64,000 nucleotides of DNA from Trachythela sp. YZ-2020 (lineage: Eukaryota; Cnidaria; Anthozoa; Malacalcyonacea; Clavulariidae): positions 1,674,001 through 1,738,000 of the forward strand of contig JADLSH010000193.1 of assembly GCA_016169945.1 (NCBI GenBank). The letters are read 5' to 3'. The first letter of the stretch is position 1. Each line of letters opens with the position of its first letter. This document shows positions 1 to 10,201 of the stretch, piece after piece. A model generated the notes under the pieces. The model saw only the letters and a program-made list of their open reading frames with translations, had not been told where the DNA came from and searched no databases. A program made the translations under genes and the position numbers.

Positions 1-58
1 TTACAAGCTTTTTATTCTGCCAATTCTACAAACATTTCCCGAAGAAACACAGGTAAGT

Positions 59-370
59 ATGGCTTTATTTCTTTCTGCCGATATTGATCAAGGTGATGAA
101 CTGTTTAGTGTTCATTCTAGAGGAAAGCAATGTGCTTTTATGAGTTTATCGGCGCTTCTTTCAGCACGAAATATTCCATTGTCCGCGTGGTCTAAAACAA
201 CATTTAATAATGGAGACAAAATGTATTTAAAAGCTCTGAGTAATGGCTTATTAGTCCTAGACCCTGGTGTAGAATATTTGTCTATAGATAACTTTATACC
301 AACAATAGTTAGTGTTTATTATTCATGTACGATGACAAATAATATGAATCTACCCGTGGAGGTTAAGTAA
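59..370 (+). pseudogene. Cysteine-protease-like (OTU/peptidase C76-like) domain fragment, copy A
   Basis: A 103-residue open frame. Residues 8-33 contain a DIDQGDELFS segment followed by SRGKQCAFMSL, in which the Cys after GKQ is the expected nucleophile. This pattern matches the herpesvirus-tegument/OTU-like cysteine protease domain found in animal and Helitron-associated proteins (family knowledge, recalled). A second block, NNGDKMYLKAL, and then LDPGVEYLSID follow in the usual order. Only the N-terminal catalytic part is present. The homologous copy at 3641 continues into decapeptide repeats, whereas this one runs into rearranged DNA after residue 90. The ATG at 59 overlaps a good splice-donor sequence (CAG|GTAAGT at 49-57), so the true start is uncertain. 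It may be a decayed transposon passenger or a host gene relic. Confidence 0.5.
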
Positions 371-812
371 TTCATGTACGATGACAATTCCATCCCATTG
401 GGCCACAGTTTGTCACAGCCATTTTTTTCAAGTAAATATACCATAATTTATCAACCAAATTTGGTTTTCATTTTCTGCCTCAACAGGCGGATCAATGTTA
501 CTTTGTGCCATAACTGGCCCTGCCACAATGGGCAGATCAATAATATTTTGTGCCTCAACTGGCTCAAACATGCTTTCTTACAAGATATGTCATGTCGGTC
601 TGTGATCGACAGAGTTAATATATCGCCTGTGCAGGCAAAAACAACCCCACCTATGACAGTGACAAATAGTGATCTAGCTGTAGTCATAGAGCCCGTACCT
701 GTGATCATAGCACAAAATATCAATGAATCAATCTACCTGTTGTGGTAGAGCCCATTGAGGCACAAAATATTGATCCGCCCATTGTGGCAGAAAGAAACAT
801 TGACCTACCATT

Positions 813-1141
813 GGGCTATTCCATTTAATACCGTATCCCCGCCATCGAGGACCCTGGAATTCTTCAGGGGTAAGGGGCCATTTTGCCTTGGAATTCTTCA
901 GGGGTGTGACTATTTAGGCTTGGAATTCTTCAGAGGTTGAGTAAAAAAATTGCATTCTTCAGGGGGTTGCAGTCAAATTCTTCAGGGGGTAATAGCTGTA
1001 AGACAGGAATTCTTCAGGGGTAGGTGTTGTAAATACAAAATTCCTCAGGTGGGCTGTTGAAAGTCAGGAATTCGTCAGGTTGATAGAAAAAACCCTGTCC
1101 TCGATAGGGGGGGGGGTTACGGATTTTAAATGGAATAGCTC
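813..1141. mobile_element. 329-bp MITE with about 40-bp terminal inverted repeats, ATT target duplication
   Basis: The left end GGGCTATTCCATTTAATACC pairs with the right end, whose complement begins GAGCTATTCCATTTAAAATCC, and similarity runs on through CCATCGAGGAC / CCTATCGAGGAC. ATT occurs on both sides (810-812 and 1142-1144). Comparison with uninterrupted decapeptide repeats (GCCCATTGTGG) shows that a single ATT was the original target. A 3-bp duplication with GGG/CCC termini suits the PIF/Harbinger group; this assignment is inference. No coding capacity. Confidence 0.8.
852..1080 (+). repeat. Spaced tandem motif GGAATTCTTCAGGGGT inside the MITE
   Basis: Eight variants of the 16-bp motif occur at roughly 25-50 bp spacing (starting near 856, 889, 921, 949, 973, 1008, 1039 and 1068), separated by non-repeated spacers. 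It is an internal sub-terminal repeat of the MITE. Such motifs may be transposase-binding sites (inference). Confidence 0.7.
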
Positions 1142-1344
1142 ATTGTGATAGAGCCTGTTGAGGCACAAAATAGAACTGATCTGCCCATTGTGGTGGAGCC
1201 CGTTGAGGCACAAAATATTATTGATCTGCCCATTGTGGCAGAGCCAGTTGTGGCACAAAGTAACATTGACCACCTGTTGAGGCAGAAAATGAAAACCAAA
1301 TTTGGTTGATAAATTATGGTATATTTACTTGAAAAAAATGGTTG

Positions 1345-2060
1345 TTACAAACTTACAAAATAATATGGATATATTACATCATCTGTAATGTGATGGAATC
1401 TGCGATATAAAGAATTAAATATTTCCAACATATGTCATGTGGATCCCTGCTCACAGTTGTTTTGGAGAGATATACTATTATGTTGGTTTGCTGTATAATC
1501 ATGTATTTTGACAATTCACTGGACAGTACAGATGAACACTGATGGAAGCTAAATGCTAAATAAATATGAAATGAAATATCTACAGATTGTAAACAAAGAC
1601 TGTTGTGACATGTTTGTTTAGCACATGGCAAGTGCAGTATCAATATCTTATGAACACAGACAACATGCAAACTATTATTGTACCACAAAGATATTAAAAG
1701 ACATTGTCTCTACTCTTCCAAGATGCAATTGACAGCTGCAAGATGCAATTGACAGCTTTGAAGTAAAGAATGATTTCTAATAACAGGAACAATAATGTTG
1801 GTACCAAGAATTCCATTGACAATAGTCTGATATGTGGCTTTGAAAACCACTTGTGTACTTCTTATATATTATTATTTACAATTACAGTGTTGTAATCACA
1901 GTGTTGTAATCTCATCGTTTGGACAAGAAAATAAATCTATACATACAGTGTGCCATTAGCAATATAAATACGTTCAATATTACTATTTGGTCGAGGAATT
2001 TTGCATGCAGTTTGGGCGTCAAGGCAGCACTTTCCTTGCGATAGTAACTCCTAGTATAGT
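1345..2060. repeat. Duplicated segment, copy A (matches 4376-5113)
   Basis: Shared blocks appear in the same order as in 4376-5113: ATAATATGGATATAT, TTTGGAGAGA with GCTGTATAATCATGTATT, a block ending CAATTCACTGG, and GCGTCAAGGCAGCACTT with CCTTGCGATAGTAACTCC. No supportable gene lies within. It is the 3' flank of the protease-like locus and was duplicated with it. Confidence 0.75.
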
Positions 2061-2159
2061 ATACTATTTCAGTAGGAATGTTCATATCGTCGGTAAAGTA
2101 ATTAAACCGTCATAGTTACAATTGGCAATCTTGCTATTATCATGGGTACATCAACATTA

Positions 2160-2640
2160 ATAGTCATTCTCAGTTGTAAGAATTCTAAACAGAGCCTGGC
2201 ACATTCTAGATTTGAATATCTTTTTACTTTTTGAGCGAAGACTCTGATCAATACTATTCCAAATCTTCGCCTGCACCGAGTCGAGAAAACGAATTTTTCT
2301 GGAGCTCTAGGCGGGAATGTTTGATATGAAAATTATCTTTCATAGCCGCTCTTGTATTATAGTTATGAATCGTAGATGTTTTGTTGAATAATTCTTGTAG
2401 AGCTGCTGGCCGGTGAGTCTCCGTTTGATATATCGTATAATACGTTAACGGATTCTTTGATATACATCATATTAATAGGAAGAGAATTTGAATAAATAAA
2501 TAATGGAATTGCGTGACATCAAATGACTTAAAGTATATCAGACGCAAAGCACGTTTTTGTAAGATAAGAAGTTTTTTAATGTGAGTCTTGGCGGCATTAC
2601 CCCATGCTGCAGCCAATCCATACGAAAGAAAATGTGAAAT
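2160..2640 (-). pseudogene. LINE reverse-transcriptase C-terminal fragment
   Basis: Read on the minus strand, the segment gives AWGNAAKTHIKKLLILQKRA followed by LRLIYFKS, then after frame changes HNYNTRAA and an SRLELQKNSFSRLGA-like tail. This is the C-terminal region of APE-type LINE polymerases, downstream of the RT domain. Several stops and frameshifts are present. No endonuclease or catalytic RT motif remains, so it is a 5'-truncated dead copy. Confidence 0.7.
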
Positions 2641-3640
2641 TAAGGACCTTGATTATGGTAAGGGTTGAGATTATGGTCAGGAAACTGAGTTTAATGGTAT
2701 TTTGATGACATGGAAATTGAGGCAATATACAGGGTATAGCTACAAAATGAAATCTTGGAGATGAGTACTGTGATATATGCTGAAAGAAAAATATATTAAT
2801 TATTCTTATGTTTTATATGACAGGGTGCATATATTAAAAAAGGAGACTTTAGCAATTAAAATATCCTTTGTTTGATGCACGTAATTTTCTTGGCTCAAGC
2901 GCTGCGTTAAATACAGCACATAATCATATGTTGAATGAAACCAAATAGTCTAAAATAATTGCCATGCATAAAATTTGATTCCATTGTGTTTACGCACCCA
3001 TGGGTTTAGTTCGTTATGTCTAACATAAAAATAATTAACGATGCGTATTACATAAATCTCTCTTACAAACATTCTTTTAAACAGCTTTTTTATGCATAAA
3101 ATTTTCTTATGTCAAGCTTTTCTGCACTCGTGGGTTCAGCAGAGTGCCGAGGCATTCAAATTCTAACATTACGTTATTTCAATAGTTTTGGGGTTTTTTG
3201 GGACACCCTGTAGTTTATTGGTGGTTTTGACGTCTGCTCTTGCTGGTGGAAAAATATCTTAAAACAAAGAAATATCCATAAATTATTTGATCTGATAAAC
3301 ACCGGAACTTTGAAGTTGTCCACCAGCATGGCCGCTTTGACGTCACATCAAACCATCAATATAGTTGCTGCCGAGCCTCAGCGAGGCAGCACACTATTCT
3401 TGACGTGCTAAGGTTTCTCCAGAGTTCACTTGCCCCAGTCTTTTACCCGACCTATATATTGTCAAGATTTGGATTTGGCGTCGGTTAAGATGTTTGTTTA
3501 TCGTAATTCCGGGGCAAAAGGTCGTGCTTGAAGTCATTTTTGAAATATGGGGGAGTGAACGAGATATTGTAATTGTATGCGCACGCATGCATGTTTCTTT
3601 CCATGTGTTCGATCAGGATTTTGAAAACTTTATATACGGA
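2641..3640. other. No gene recognised; one solo transposon end
   Basis: About 1 kb of AT-rich sequence without convincing coding potential. At 3186-3206 TTTTTTGGGACACCCTGTA resembles the terminal repeat of the mariner-type MITE at 7094-7728, so a diverged or solo end may be present. Confidence 0.4.
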
Positions 3641-4303
3641 TGCGGAAATGGCTCTGACATACATCAAGGCGATGAACTATTTAGCGTTCAATCTAGAGGG
3701 AAGCAATGTGCTTTCATGAGTCTATCGGCTATTTTAACAGCCCAAAATAACCGCTGATCGATTGGTCAACAACGACATTAAATAATGTCTTACTGCAAGG
3801 AGACAAAATGCACTTAAAAGCACTAGATAATGGCTTAATAATTCTAGACCCAGGTGTAGAATTTTTGTCTATATATAGATAACTTACCAACAGTTGTCAG
3901 TGTTTCATGTGGTAAGAACATGTTTTCTTACGAGATCTGTGGATCTGTAATATCGCCTGTACAGGCAAAAACAGCTGCATTATCTGTGATGGCGACAAAT
4001 AGTGATCTACCTGTTGTTGTAGAGTCGGCTGAGGCACTAAAAGGCATTGATTTGCCCGTTGAGGCACAGAATAACATCGACCTGCCCGTTGAGGCACAAA
4101 ATAACATTGATCTGCCCATGGTGGCAGAAAGTAACAACACTGATCTGCCCATTGTGACAGAAAGTAACATTGATCTGCCCATTGTGGCAGAAAGTAACAT
4201 TGATCTGCCCATTGTGGTAGAGCCCATAGAGGCAAAAAATAATATTGATCTGCCCATTATTTCTTTTTTGTTATATAGTTTGGGGGTTTGGAATTCTTAC
4301 TGA
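3641..4303 (+). pseudogene. Cysteine-protease-like domain plus decapeptide repeats, copy B
   Basis: Copy B begins with SDIHQGDELFSVQSRGKQ-C (nucleophile Cys) and ends its first frame at 3757. After a one-base shift it continues as LIDWSTTTLNNVLLQGDKMH and LDPGVEFLSI. An extra TA in a TATATATA run near 3876 shifts the frame again, into SVSCGKNMFSYEICGSVISP and a repeat tail ending at 4303. Two small lesions therefore separate it from an open frame of about 220 residues. It is clearly paralogous to 59-370. The function of the repeat tail is unknown. Repair-free expression looks impossible unless the gene is spliced. Confidence 0.55.
4035..4260 (+). repeat. 30-bp coding minisatellite (decapeptide NIDLPIVAES-type)
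   Basis: Seven to eight units of about 30 bp encode NNIDLPVEAQ, NNIDLPMVAE, NNTDLPIVTE, NIDLPIVAES and similar. The unit length keeps the frame open. The same unit occurs in the inverted arms of copy A (417-562 and 1196-1300). Confidence 0.85.
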
Positions 4304-4375
4304 GCTGGCTATCATTACACTGAGCTAATCATTACACTGACTGGTACCATCTGAACAGCTGGATTACACAAAAAT

Positions 4376-5113
4376 GTATATTTTTATACTTCAACAAAAT
4401 GGTTGTTTCAAAATAATATGGATATATAATTACATCAGCTCTTATGGGGTGCAATTTGCTATATGAGGAATTTTGTATTTCCAACAGGTCATGTGGGTGT
4501 GGATCCTGTGTAATGTGTATCAAAGTTGTTTTGGAGAGAGACACCATTGTGCTGGTTTGCTGTATAATCATGTATTTCGACAATTCACTGGGCAGTACAA
4601 GATGAACACTGATGAAACCAAATGTTGATTAAATACATGTATGAAACATCTACTGATGGGAACAAAGAGTCAGAGACTGTTCTCACAGATTGCACATGGC
4701 AAATGCGTTATCAATATCTTATGAACACAGACAACCAGCTAATTGCACCACAAAAATATTAAAAGACATTGCCTCTATAATTTCAAAGTAGTTATTCAAG
4801 ATGCCATTGACAACTTTGAAGTAAACAGCAACTTCTATTAACATTTGATGTTGGTACCAAGAGTTCCATTAACAATAGCACACTCAGATATCATGCTTAA
4901 TACTGCGGTACAGAAAATACCATTTGCAATAGTATAGTGTTGTAGTCACAGTGTTGTAGTCTCAACGTTTTGACAACAAAATAAATCAATACATACAGTG
5001 TATTGTTAGCAATTTCAATAAGTTCAATATTTAATACTAATTATGTTCAGGAATTTTCCATGCAGTTTGTGCGTCAAGGCAGCACTTCCCTTGCGATAGT
5101 AACTCCTAGTTTG
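4376..5113. repeat. Duplicated segment, copy B (matches 1345-2060)
   Basis: Collinear with copy A through GCGTCAAGGCAGCACTTCCC and CCTTGCGATAGTAACTCCTAG. Point differences and small indels indicate an old duplication. No gene is seen inside. Confidence 0.75.
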
Positions 5114-5224
5114 TGCATGCGGATGCATATGTCATTGACGTCTACAGATATAGGAATGTTGTTTTGGAGATCTTGCGCGCACTTGGACTAGGGTTTCACG
5201 GATAATTTTTACTATGTCAAAACG

Positions 5225-6440
5225 AGACTAGGGGATTATTGGTGAAAATGGAAGATGTTTCAGGGTCGTTTTTCAAGATATGAAAATTCTTCCTAATGAC
5301 ATCCCTTGCTTTGAGATTGAAGGGATGGTAACTGAGAACTACACTGTAGGGGTATTTTGGTGTTGGGAACATTAAACACAGGGTCTCTAAGGGTTTCGGA
5401 TCGGAGAATATTGGAGGCCTTCGAAAAGGAATTTTCTAAGAGAGGGGTTGGATAACGGCGTTGGACAAAAAAGTTTCTCATTTCCTGACGTTTGGTATGG
5501 AATCCTCATCTTCGCTGCAAATGCGGCGAAGACGAAGACACTGAGAGAAGGGAATAGACCTTGTAGTGTGGTTGGGGTGGGAAGATGTAAAGAGAAGATA
5601 GCTATGGGAGTCAGTCGTCTTCTAGAACACAGAAGTAACAAGACTATTGCCATTGATAGATACAAGTATATCTAAGAACGATACACTGGTCTGACTGATC
5701 TCCCACGTAAACTGGAGTGCTGGGTGCATGGAAGTTATTAACAAAGTTATTAAAGTTCTCCAACTCTCTACGGGATCGAACAGGATGCTATACCGAGACA
5801 GTCATCAATGTACCTAACAAGGTAATCAGGTATGGGATCAGTATATTGCTCGAAGATCTGTTTTTCCACAAAACCAACGAATAAATTGGCATAGTTGGGA
5901 CCCATTTTAGTTCCCATGGCTACACCACTTATTTGTTGGTAATGCTCACCGTCAAATGAAAAATTGTTGAGGGTTAACACTAACTAAGCCAAACGGATCA
6001 AAACAGTGGTAGACAGTACCTGGTTAGGGCGCTTATCTAAGAAGAATTTGCGTGCCCTCAAACCATCATGCATGATGGGGAATGACAGTGTACAAGGATT
6101 TGACATCCATGGTGAAAATGAATTTATGAGTGTTATGGAATTGACTGTTCTGAAAGATTTGGAGAGCGTGTTTGGTGCCCTTGATATAGGATGGTAAGTC
6201 ATTAACCAAGGGTGCCATAACACGATCGAGGTAGCCAGAGATGAGCTCGGTGGGACAACCGCAAGCAGAGACAATGGGTCTACCTTGGTTGTCGGGTTTG
6301 TGGATTTTTGGCAAGAACATGACAGGTGTGCGAGGTGTGGTTGTGATGAGATGCTTGGCAGTTTCAGGAAGATCACCAGAGGCGATTAAATTCTTGATGG
6401 TGGTGGAAATGGTGGTTTGATTGGTAGAAGTCAAATCCTC
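5225..6440 (-). pseudogene. Penelope-like element reverse transcriptase and linker (minus copy)
   Basis: Minus-strand frames give, in order: TTPRTPVMFLPKIHKPDNQG and RPIVSACGCPTELISGYLDR (fingers), FIFTMDVKSLYTVIP (catalytic motif A), QQISGVAMGTKMGPNYANLF, and YIDDC (catalytic YxDD). A linker resembling TDSHSYLLF and SYHPFNLKARDVIRKNF follows in other frames down to about 5230. This order is that of Penelope-like RT (family knowledge). Multiple frameshifts and stops are present. The N-terminal domain is missing here and lies instead on the opposite strand from 6436. Confidence 0.85.
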
Positions 6441-7093
6441 AGCCAGCGATGTCAATTTAGTTGCAACGATTCCCCCTGATTTAACCCTATCCGACTTTGA
6501 GAGATCTGTTCTCGCGAAAGGTCTCAAATTTGTTCCCAACCCCGGGTCCCTTGACTTTTTTCAGTTAAAGCAGATACCGAATATTTTTTTAGACGATTAC
6601 GCCTTAAGACGCACTTTCACGACAACCCCTCCGCCCATCAAAAGGACGTTTTTAAGGCCATCAACCGGAAAAAATCTTCCTGGTCTCCAGAAGACCAATA
6701 TGGGTCCCTAGAGCTATTAATTCGACAATGTCGACATGACATAGAACAACTCCCTAAATTTAGGCCCAAAAGGCCATCTAATCTCACTGAAGCTGAATTT
6801 AGTGCTCTCAAATCACTCGGTCCTCGGTACGAGTCCTATGGTACCAAGGTAATCAGGTATATTTGTTGGTTTTGTGGAAAGGCAGATCTTCGAGCAATAC
6901 ACTGATCCCATACCTGATTACCTTGTCTCGGCACAGCATTCTGTTCCCGCAGAGAGTTGGAGAAGTTTATTAACTTTGTTAATAACTTCAATCCAGCGCT
7001 CCAGTTTACGTGGGAGATCAGTGCGGCCAGTGTATCGTTCATAGATATACTTGTATCTATCAATGGCAATAGACTTGTTACTTCTGTATTCTA
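6436..7093 (+). pseudogene. Penelope-like element N-terminal region, internally deleted (plus copy)
   Basis: Plus-strand frames give IPPDLTLSDFERSVLAKGLK, RKKSSWSPEDQYGSLELLIR and RPSNLTEAEFSALKSLGP, the region preceding the Penelope RT fingers. From 6840 the sequence jumps to the late RT segment (ELEKFINFVNNFNPALQFTW, VSFIDILVSINGNRLVTSVF), so the catalytic core is deleted. The copy breaks at 7093, where a MITE begins. Its continuation is at 11844. Confidence 0.8.
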
Positions 7094-7728
7094 CCGGGTG
7101 TCCCAAAAAAAACTGGACAGTGTTTGATTTAATGTAACGTAAAAACTATAAAAGGTATTGCACTGAAATAAAGATCATTCTATGCAGAAAGGGCTAACTT
7201 AGATTTTAATATATAACACTTGAATGTATGTACAATATTGACTGCGCTATTGATGTTTGAACGCTGAACTACCGTTTTTGAAAATGCCAAAAATTAGCAT
7301 AAAACAGCCTTATAATTGCCGATGTAGTTATACCTGTTAAATAATAAATATTTCTTTTTGGTAAAAGGAATGCATGAACCAATTTTTTATATGAACATGA
7401 ATTATTGTACAGTATTACTTAATTTTTATTCACACGTGTTTAACAAGACCAACAAAAGAGTAAATTTGCTAGAAAATAATCTCAAAGAGGCAATGTTTCA
7501 AATTAGTTTAATTAGCCACTTTTTACCGGGTTTTTACCAATTCCTAAAACGCATTCCAAATTCAAACAGTTGTATCTCGCTCAATATTGCATGTGAATTC
7601 AAGTGTCATATACCAAAATCTAAGTTAGCCCTTTCCGAATAGAATGATTTTTATTTCAGTGCAATACCTTTTATAGTTTTTACGTTACATGAAATCAAAC
7701 ACTGTCCAGTTTTTTTTGGGACACCCGG
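7094..7728. mobile_element. 635-bp Tc1/mariner-type MITE with long inverted repeats
   Basis: The ends are CCGGGTGTCCCAAAAAAAAC and its complement, with TA on both sides (7092-7093 and 7729-7730). The inverted repeats extend about 120 bp nearly perfectly, through GTAACGTAAAAACTATAAAA and AAAGGGCTAACTTAGATTTT, with weaker pairing further in. TA duplication is diagnostic of the Tc1/mariner superfamily. No transposase frame is present. Confidence 0.9.
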
Positions 7729-7730
7729 TA

Positions 7731-9439
7731 CATAAAAATTTGATGGGGGTAAATTAGTCGATTTTGTAAAACCGAACATTGGTAATGATTGTTTTGAAAT
7801 ACCAGTCATTACGTCATCGCAGGTATTGACCGCGTTGAACAGTATAGCAACTAATAAATCTCCTGGTTGTGATGGCCTAAGGGCTAGAGTCCTAAAGTTA
7901 GCAGCACCGGTATTGGTTCAACCTTTTTGCCGCCTTATGAATTACTCCATGTCATCGGGTACCTTCCCTAATAAATGAAAAACTGCTCAACTGACACCCC
8001 TATATAAAAGTGGATATCGTGATGATGCTAATAATTATCGTCCGATTTCGAACTACCAGTTATCTCGAAAGTGCTTGAAAAACATGTGGCTACATCGTTC
8101 TATAAGTACCTCCATGATCACAACCTTGTTTATAAATTCCAGTCAGGTTTTCGTGCTAACCATTCGACAGAGACTGCATTAATAAACCTTGTCGATGAAC
8201 TCCTTTTTAATATGGACAACGATCAGGTTACATGTTTGACTTTCGTTGATTTTAAAAAGGCGTTCGATCTTATTAATCACGAAATCCTGCTGAGAAAACT
8301 TGCGATTTATGGAGTAGACAAATTGTCGATTACCTGGTTTACATCATATCTATCTGACAGAAAACAGTTTGTTAAACTAATGAATATGTATCCACTTGTC
8401 AGTTGGTATCACATGAAGTACCGCAAGGATCAATCCTCGGACCTGTATTGTTTATTACCTTTATAAACGATATGCCTCTTCATATGCCTGACCCAAATGT
8501 AGAAATTTATGCCGATGATGACACAACTTTAGCAAGAAGTGTAAGTATCGACAAAATGCCTGTTTTAACTCAATTAGTAAACCAAGATTTGATTTGCTTG
8601 GAGAAATGGTGTAATGAAAATGGTATGATCATAAACATCTCCAAAACAAAGTCAATGTTACGTTAATCGCAGGTAAACGAAATTACATAAGTACCACTTC
8701 TACTTGACGACCTATGTAAGAAGCTATCGAAGCGTATTGGTCTTCTTCGTCATATAAGTCCATATTTAAAGAAAAAACAAATTGAGATATATTACTCTGC
8801 AATTTTAAAACCTGTTTTACTCTATGGTAGTACTGTATGGTGCTCCTGTAAACAAGATGATCTACAAAGAGTACTCAAATTGCAAAAACGAGCTGCAAGA
8901 GTAATATTGGATGCTGAGCGTACAGCCTGTTCTGTAGATCTGTTTAATAAGCTTCGTTGGTTGCCATTTTACATCGAGGCACACCATTAACTGCTGTACC
9001 TTAGTTTATAAACGAATAAACGGATTAGCACCGACTTATATAAACGATTTGCTCATAAGAAATTGTGATATTCATAATAGGAACACTAGGTTCTCGAAAT
9101 TCAATTTAAATTGTCCAAGATACAAAAGAGAGACTGAAGGAGGGCGTACATTTACTGATAGGACTATCAAAGCTTGGATTAATATTGCCAGTGACTTAAA
9201 GAAAAGTCATGGTACGAGTAGTTTTAAAAGAAACTTCCGTAAGTACTTTTAACAAAGCAGCGAGAGACGCTAACTTTTGAATCATTTTCATCTCTTTGAA
9301 TTTTACCTTAAATATTCTTAGTATATAATGTAATTTATTGTATATATGTTTATATATAGTTTAGTAGTTAACTATTAAGTATATAATATTTTTGTAATTA
9401 GGAATAGAGAGGGCCAAGTGTTACCCTCTTGAAATAAAG
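7731..9439 (+). mobile_element. Decayed LINE (plus strand)
   Basis: Fragments in three frames reassemble a LINE RT: SPGCDGLRARVLKLAAP, LYKSGYRDDANNYRPIS, YKFQSGFRANHSTETALINL, FVDFKKAFDLINHEILLRKL (catalytic Asp), VPQGSILGPVLFITFINDMP, IYADDDTTLA (catalytic DD), then LKLQKRAARVILDAERTACS and the C-terminal PRYKRETEGG block ending near 9250. Stops and shifts lie near 7975, 8060 and 8395. The 3' end GAAATAAAGT runs directly into a (CTA)n microsatellite. No endonuclease domain is present, so the copy is 5' truncated. Confidence 0.85.
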
Positions 9440-9583
9440 TCTACTACTACTACTAACTACTACTAGCTACTACTACTACTACCTACTAGCTACTACTACT
9501 ACCTACTGGCTACTAGCTACTACTAGCTACTACTACTACTAGCTACTACTACTACTACTACTAGCTACTACTACTACTACTAG

Positions 9584-9616
<33 letters not shown>

Positions 9617-9730
9617 GCTACTAGCTACTACTACTACTACTACTACTACTACCACTAGCTACTACCACTAGCTACTACCACTACTAGCTACTACTACTAC
9701 TACTAGTTAGTTAGTTAGTTAGTTAGTTAG
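9440..9730. repeat. (CTA)n microsatellite followed by (TTAG)n
   Basis: Irregular CTACTACTACTAG repeats occupy 9440-9704 and TTAGTTAG repeats 9705-9730. The tract is the shared tail of the plus-strand LINE (ending at 9439) and the minus-strand LINE (starting at 9731). Confidence 0.95.
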
Positions 9731-9867
9731 CAACTTTATTTCACGAGGGTAAACACACATTACAGCCGAAGGCTGAAAAACTTATGGCCCTCACTACACT
9801 AAGAATATTACAGGAAGCATGCACTATAATTATTATATACTTATACTATGTTACAAACAGTAAAATG

Positions 9868-10149
9868 TTAAAAGTGATTTAAATCTAGATATTGTTCAGT
9901 TAAAAATGTTCGGTATTTATTCTTGAAAATACCTATGTTTGAACACGATCTAATGTCAGTAGGAATGCTGTTCCACAGTTTTACAGCCGATATTAAAAAC
10001 GATTTCCCCCCTTCCGTTTCCCGGTTGTATTTGGGACAAACAACAGTTATTTTGCCATATCGTGAAGTTCGCGACGATATTTGACTAACCGTTACAAATT
10101 TTTCAGCAACATAAGATGGGGCTAATTCGTTTAAACTTTTAAAAACCAT
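9868..10149 (-). pseudogene. LINE ORF2 C-terminus
   Basis: The frame ...VFKSLNELAPSYVAEKFV, then SRTSRYGKITVVCPKYNRET and EGGKSFLISAVKLWNSIPTD, is the usual end of this LINE type. It is separated from the RT frame by a lesion near 10205 and ends at the stop at 9868. Confidence 0.8.
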
Positions 10150-10201
10150 ACAACATTTATTTATTTTTAGTTCATCGGTAAAAGGTATCCATTTCAGTTT
10201 T

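Larger units (their letters stand above)
417..1344. repeat. Inverted repeat pair (arms 417-562 and 1196-1344)
   Basis: The left arm reads as the reverse complement of the right arm. Both include the ACCAAATTTGGT palindrome, the CTGCCTCAAC/GTTGAGGCAG segment and two or three units of the decapeptide-coding minisatellite (for example ATCTGCCCATTGTGGCAG). Copy B of the locus has these units in one orientation only, so the left arm looks like an inverted duplication made after the two loci separated. Confidence 0.75.

Noticed and set aside
852..1080. Possible CRISPR-like array of 16-bp repeats with variable spacers
   Set aside because: Repeats are degenerate, spacers irregular, and the array lies within a MITE with clear inverted ends and target duplication.
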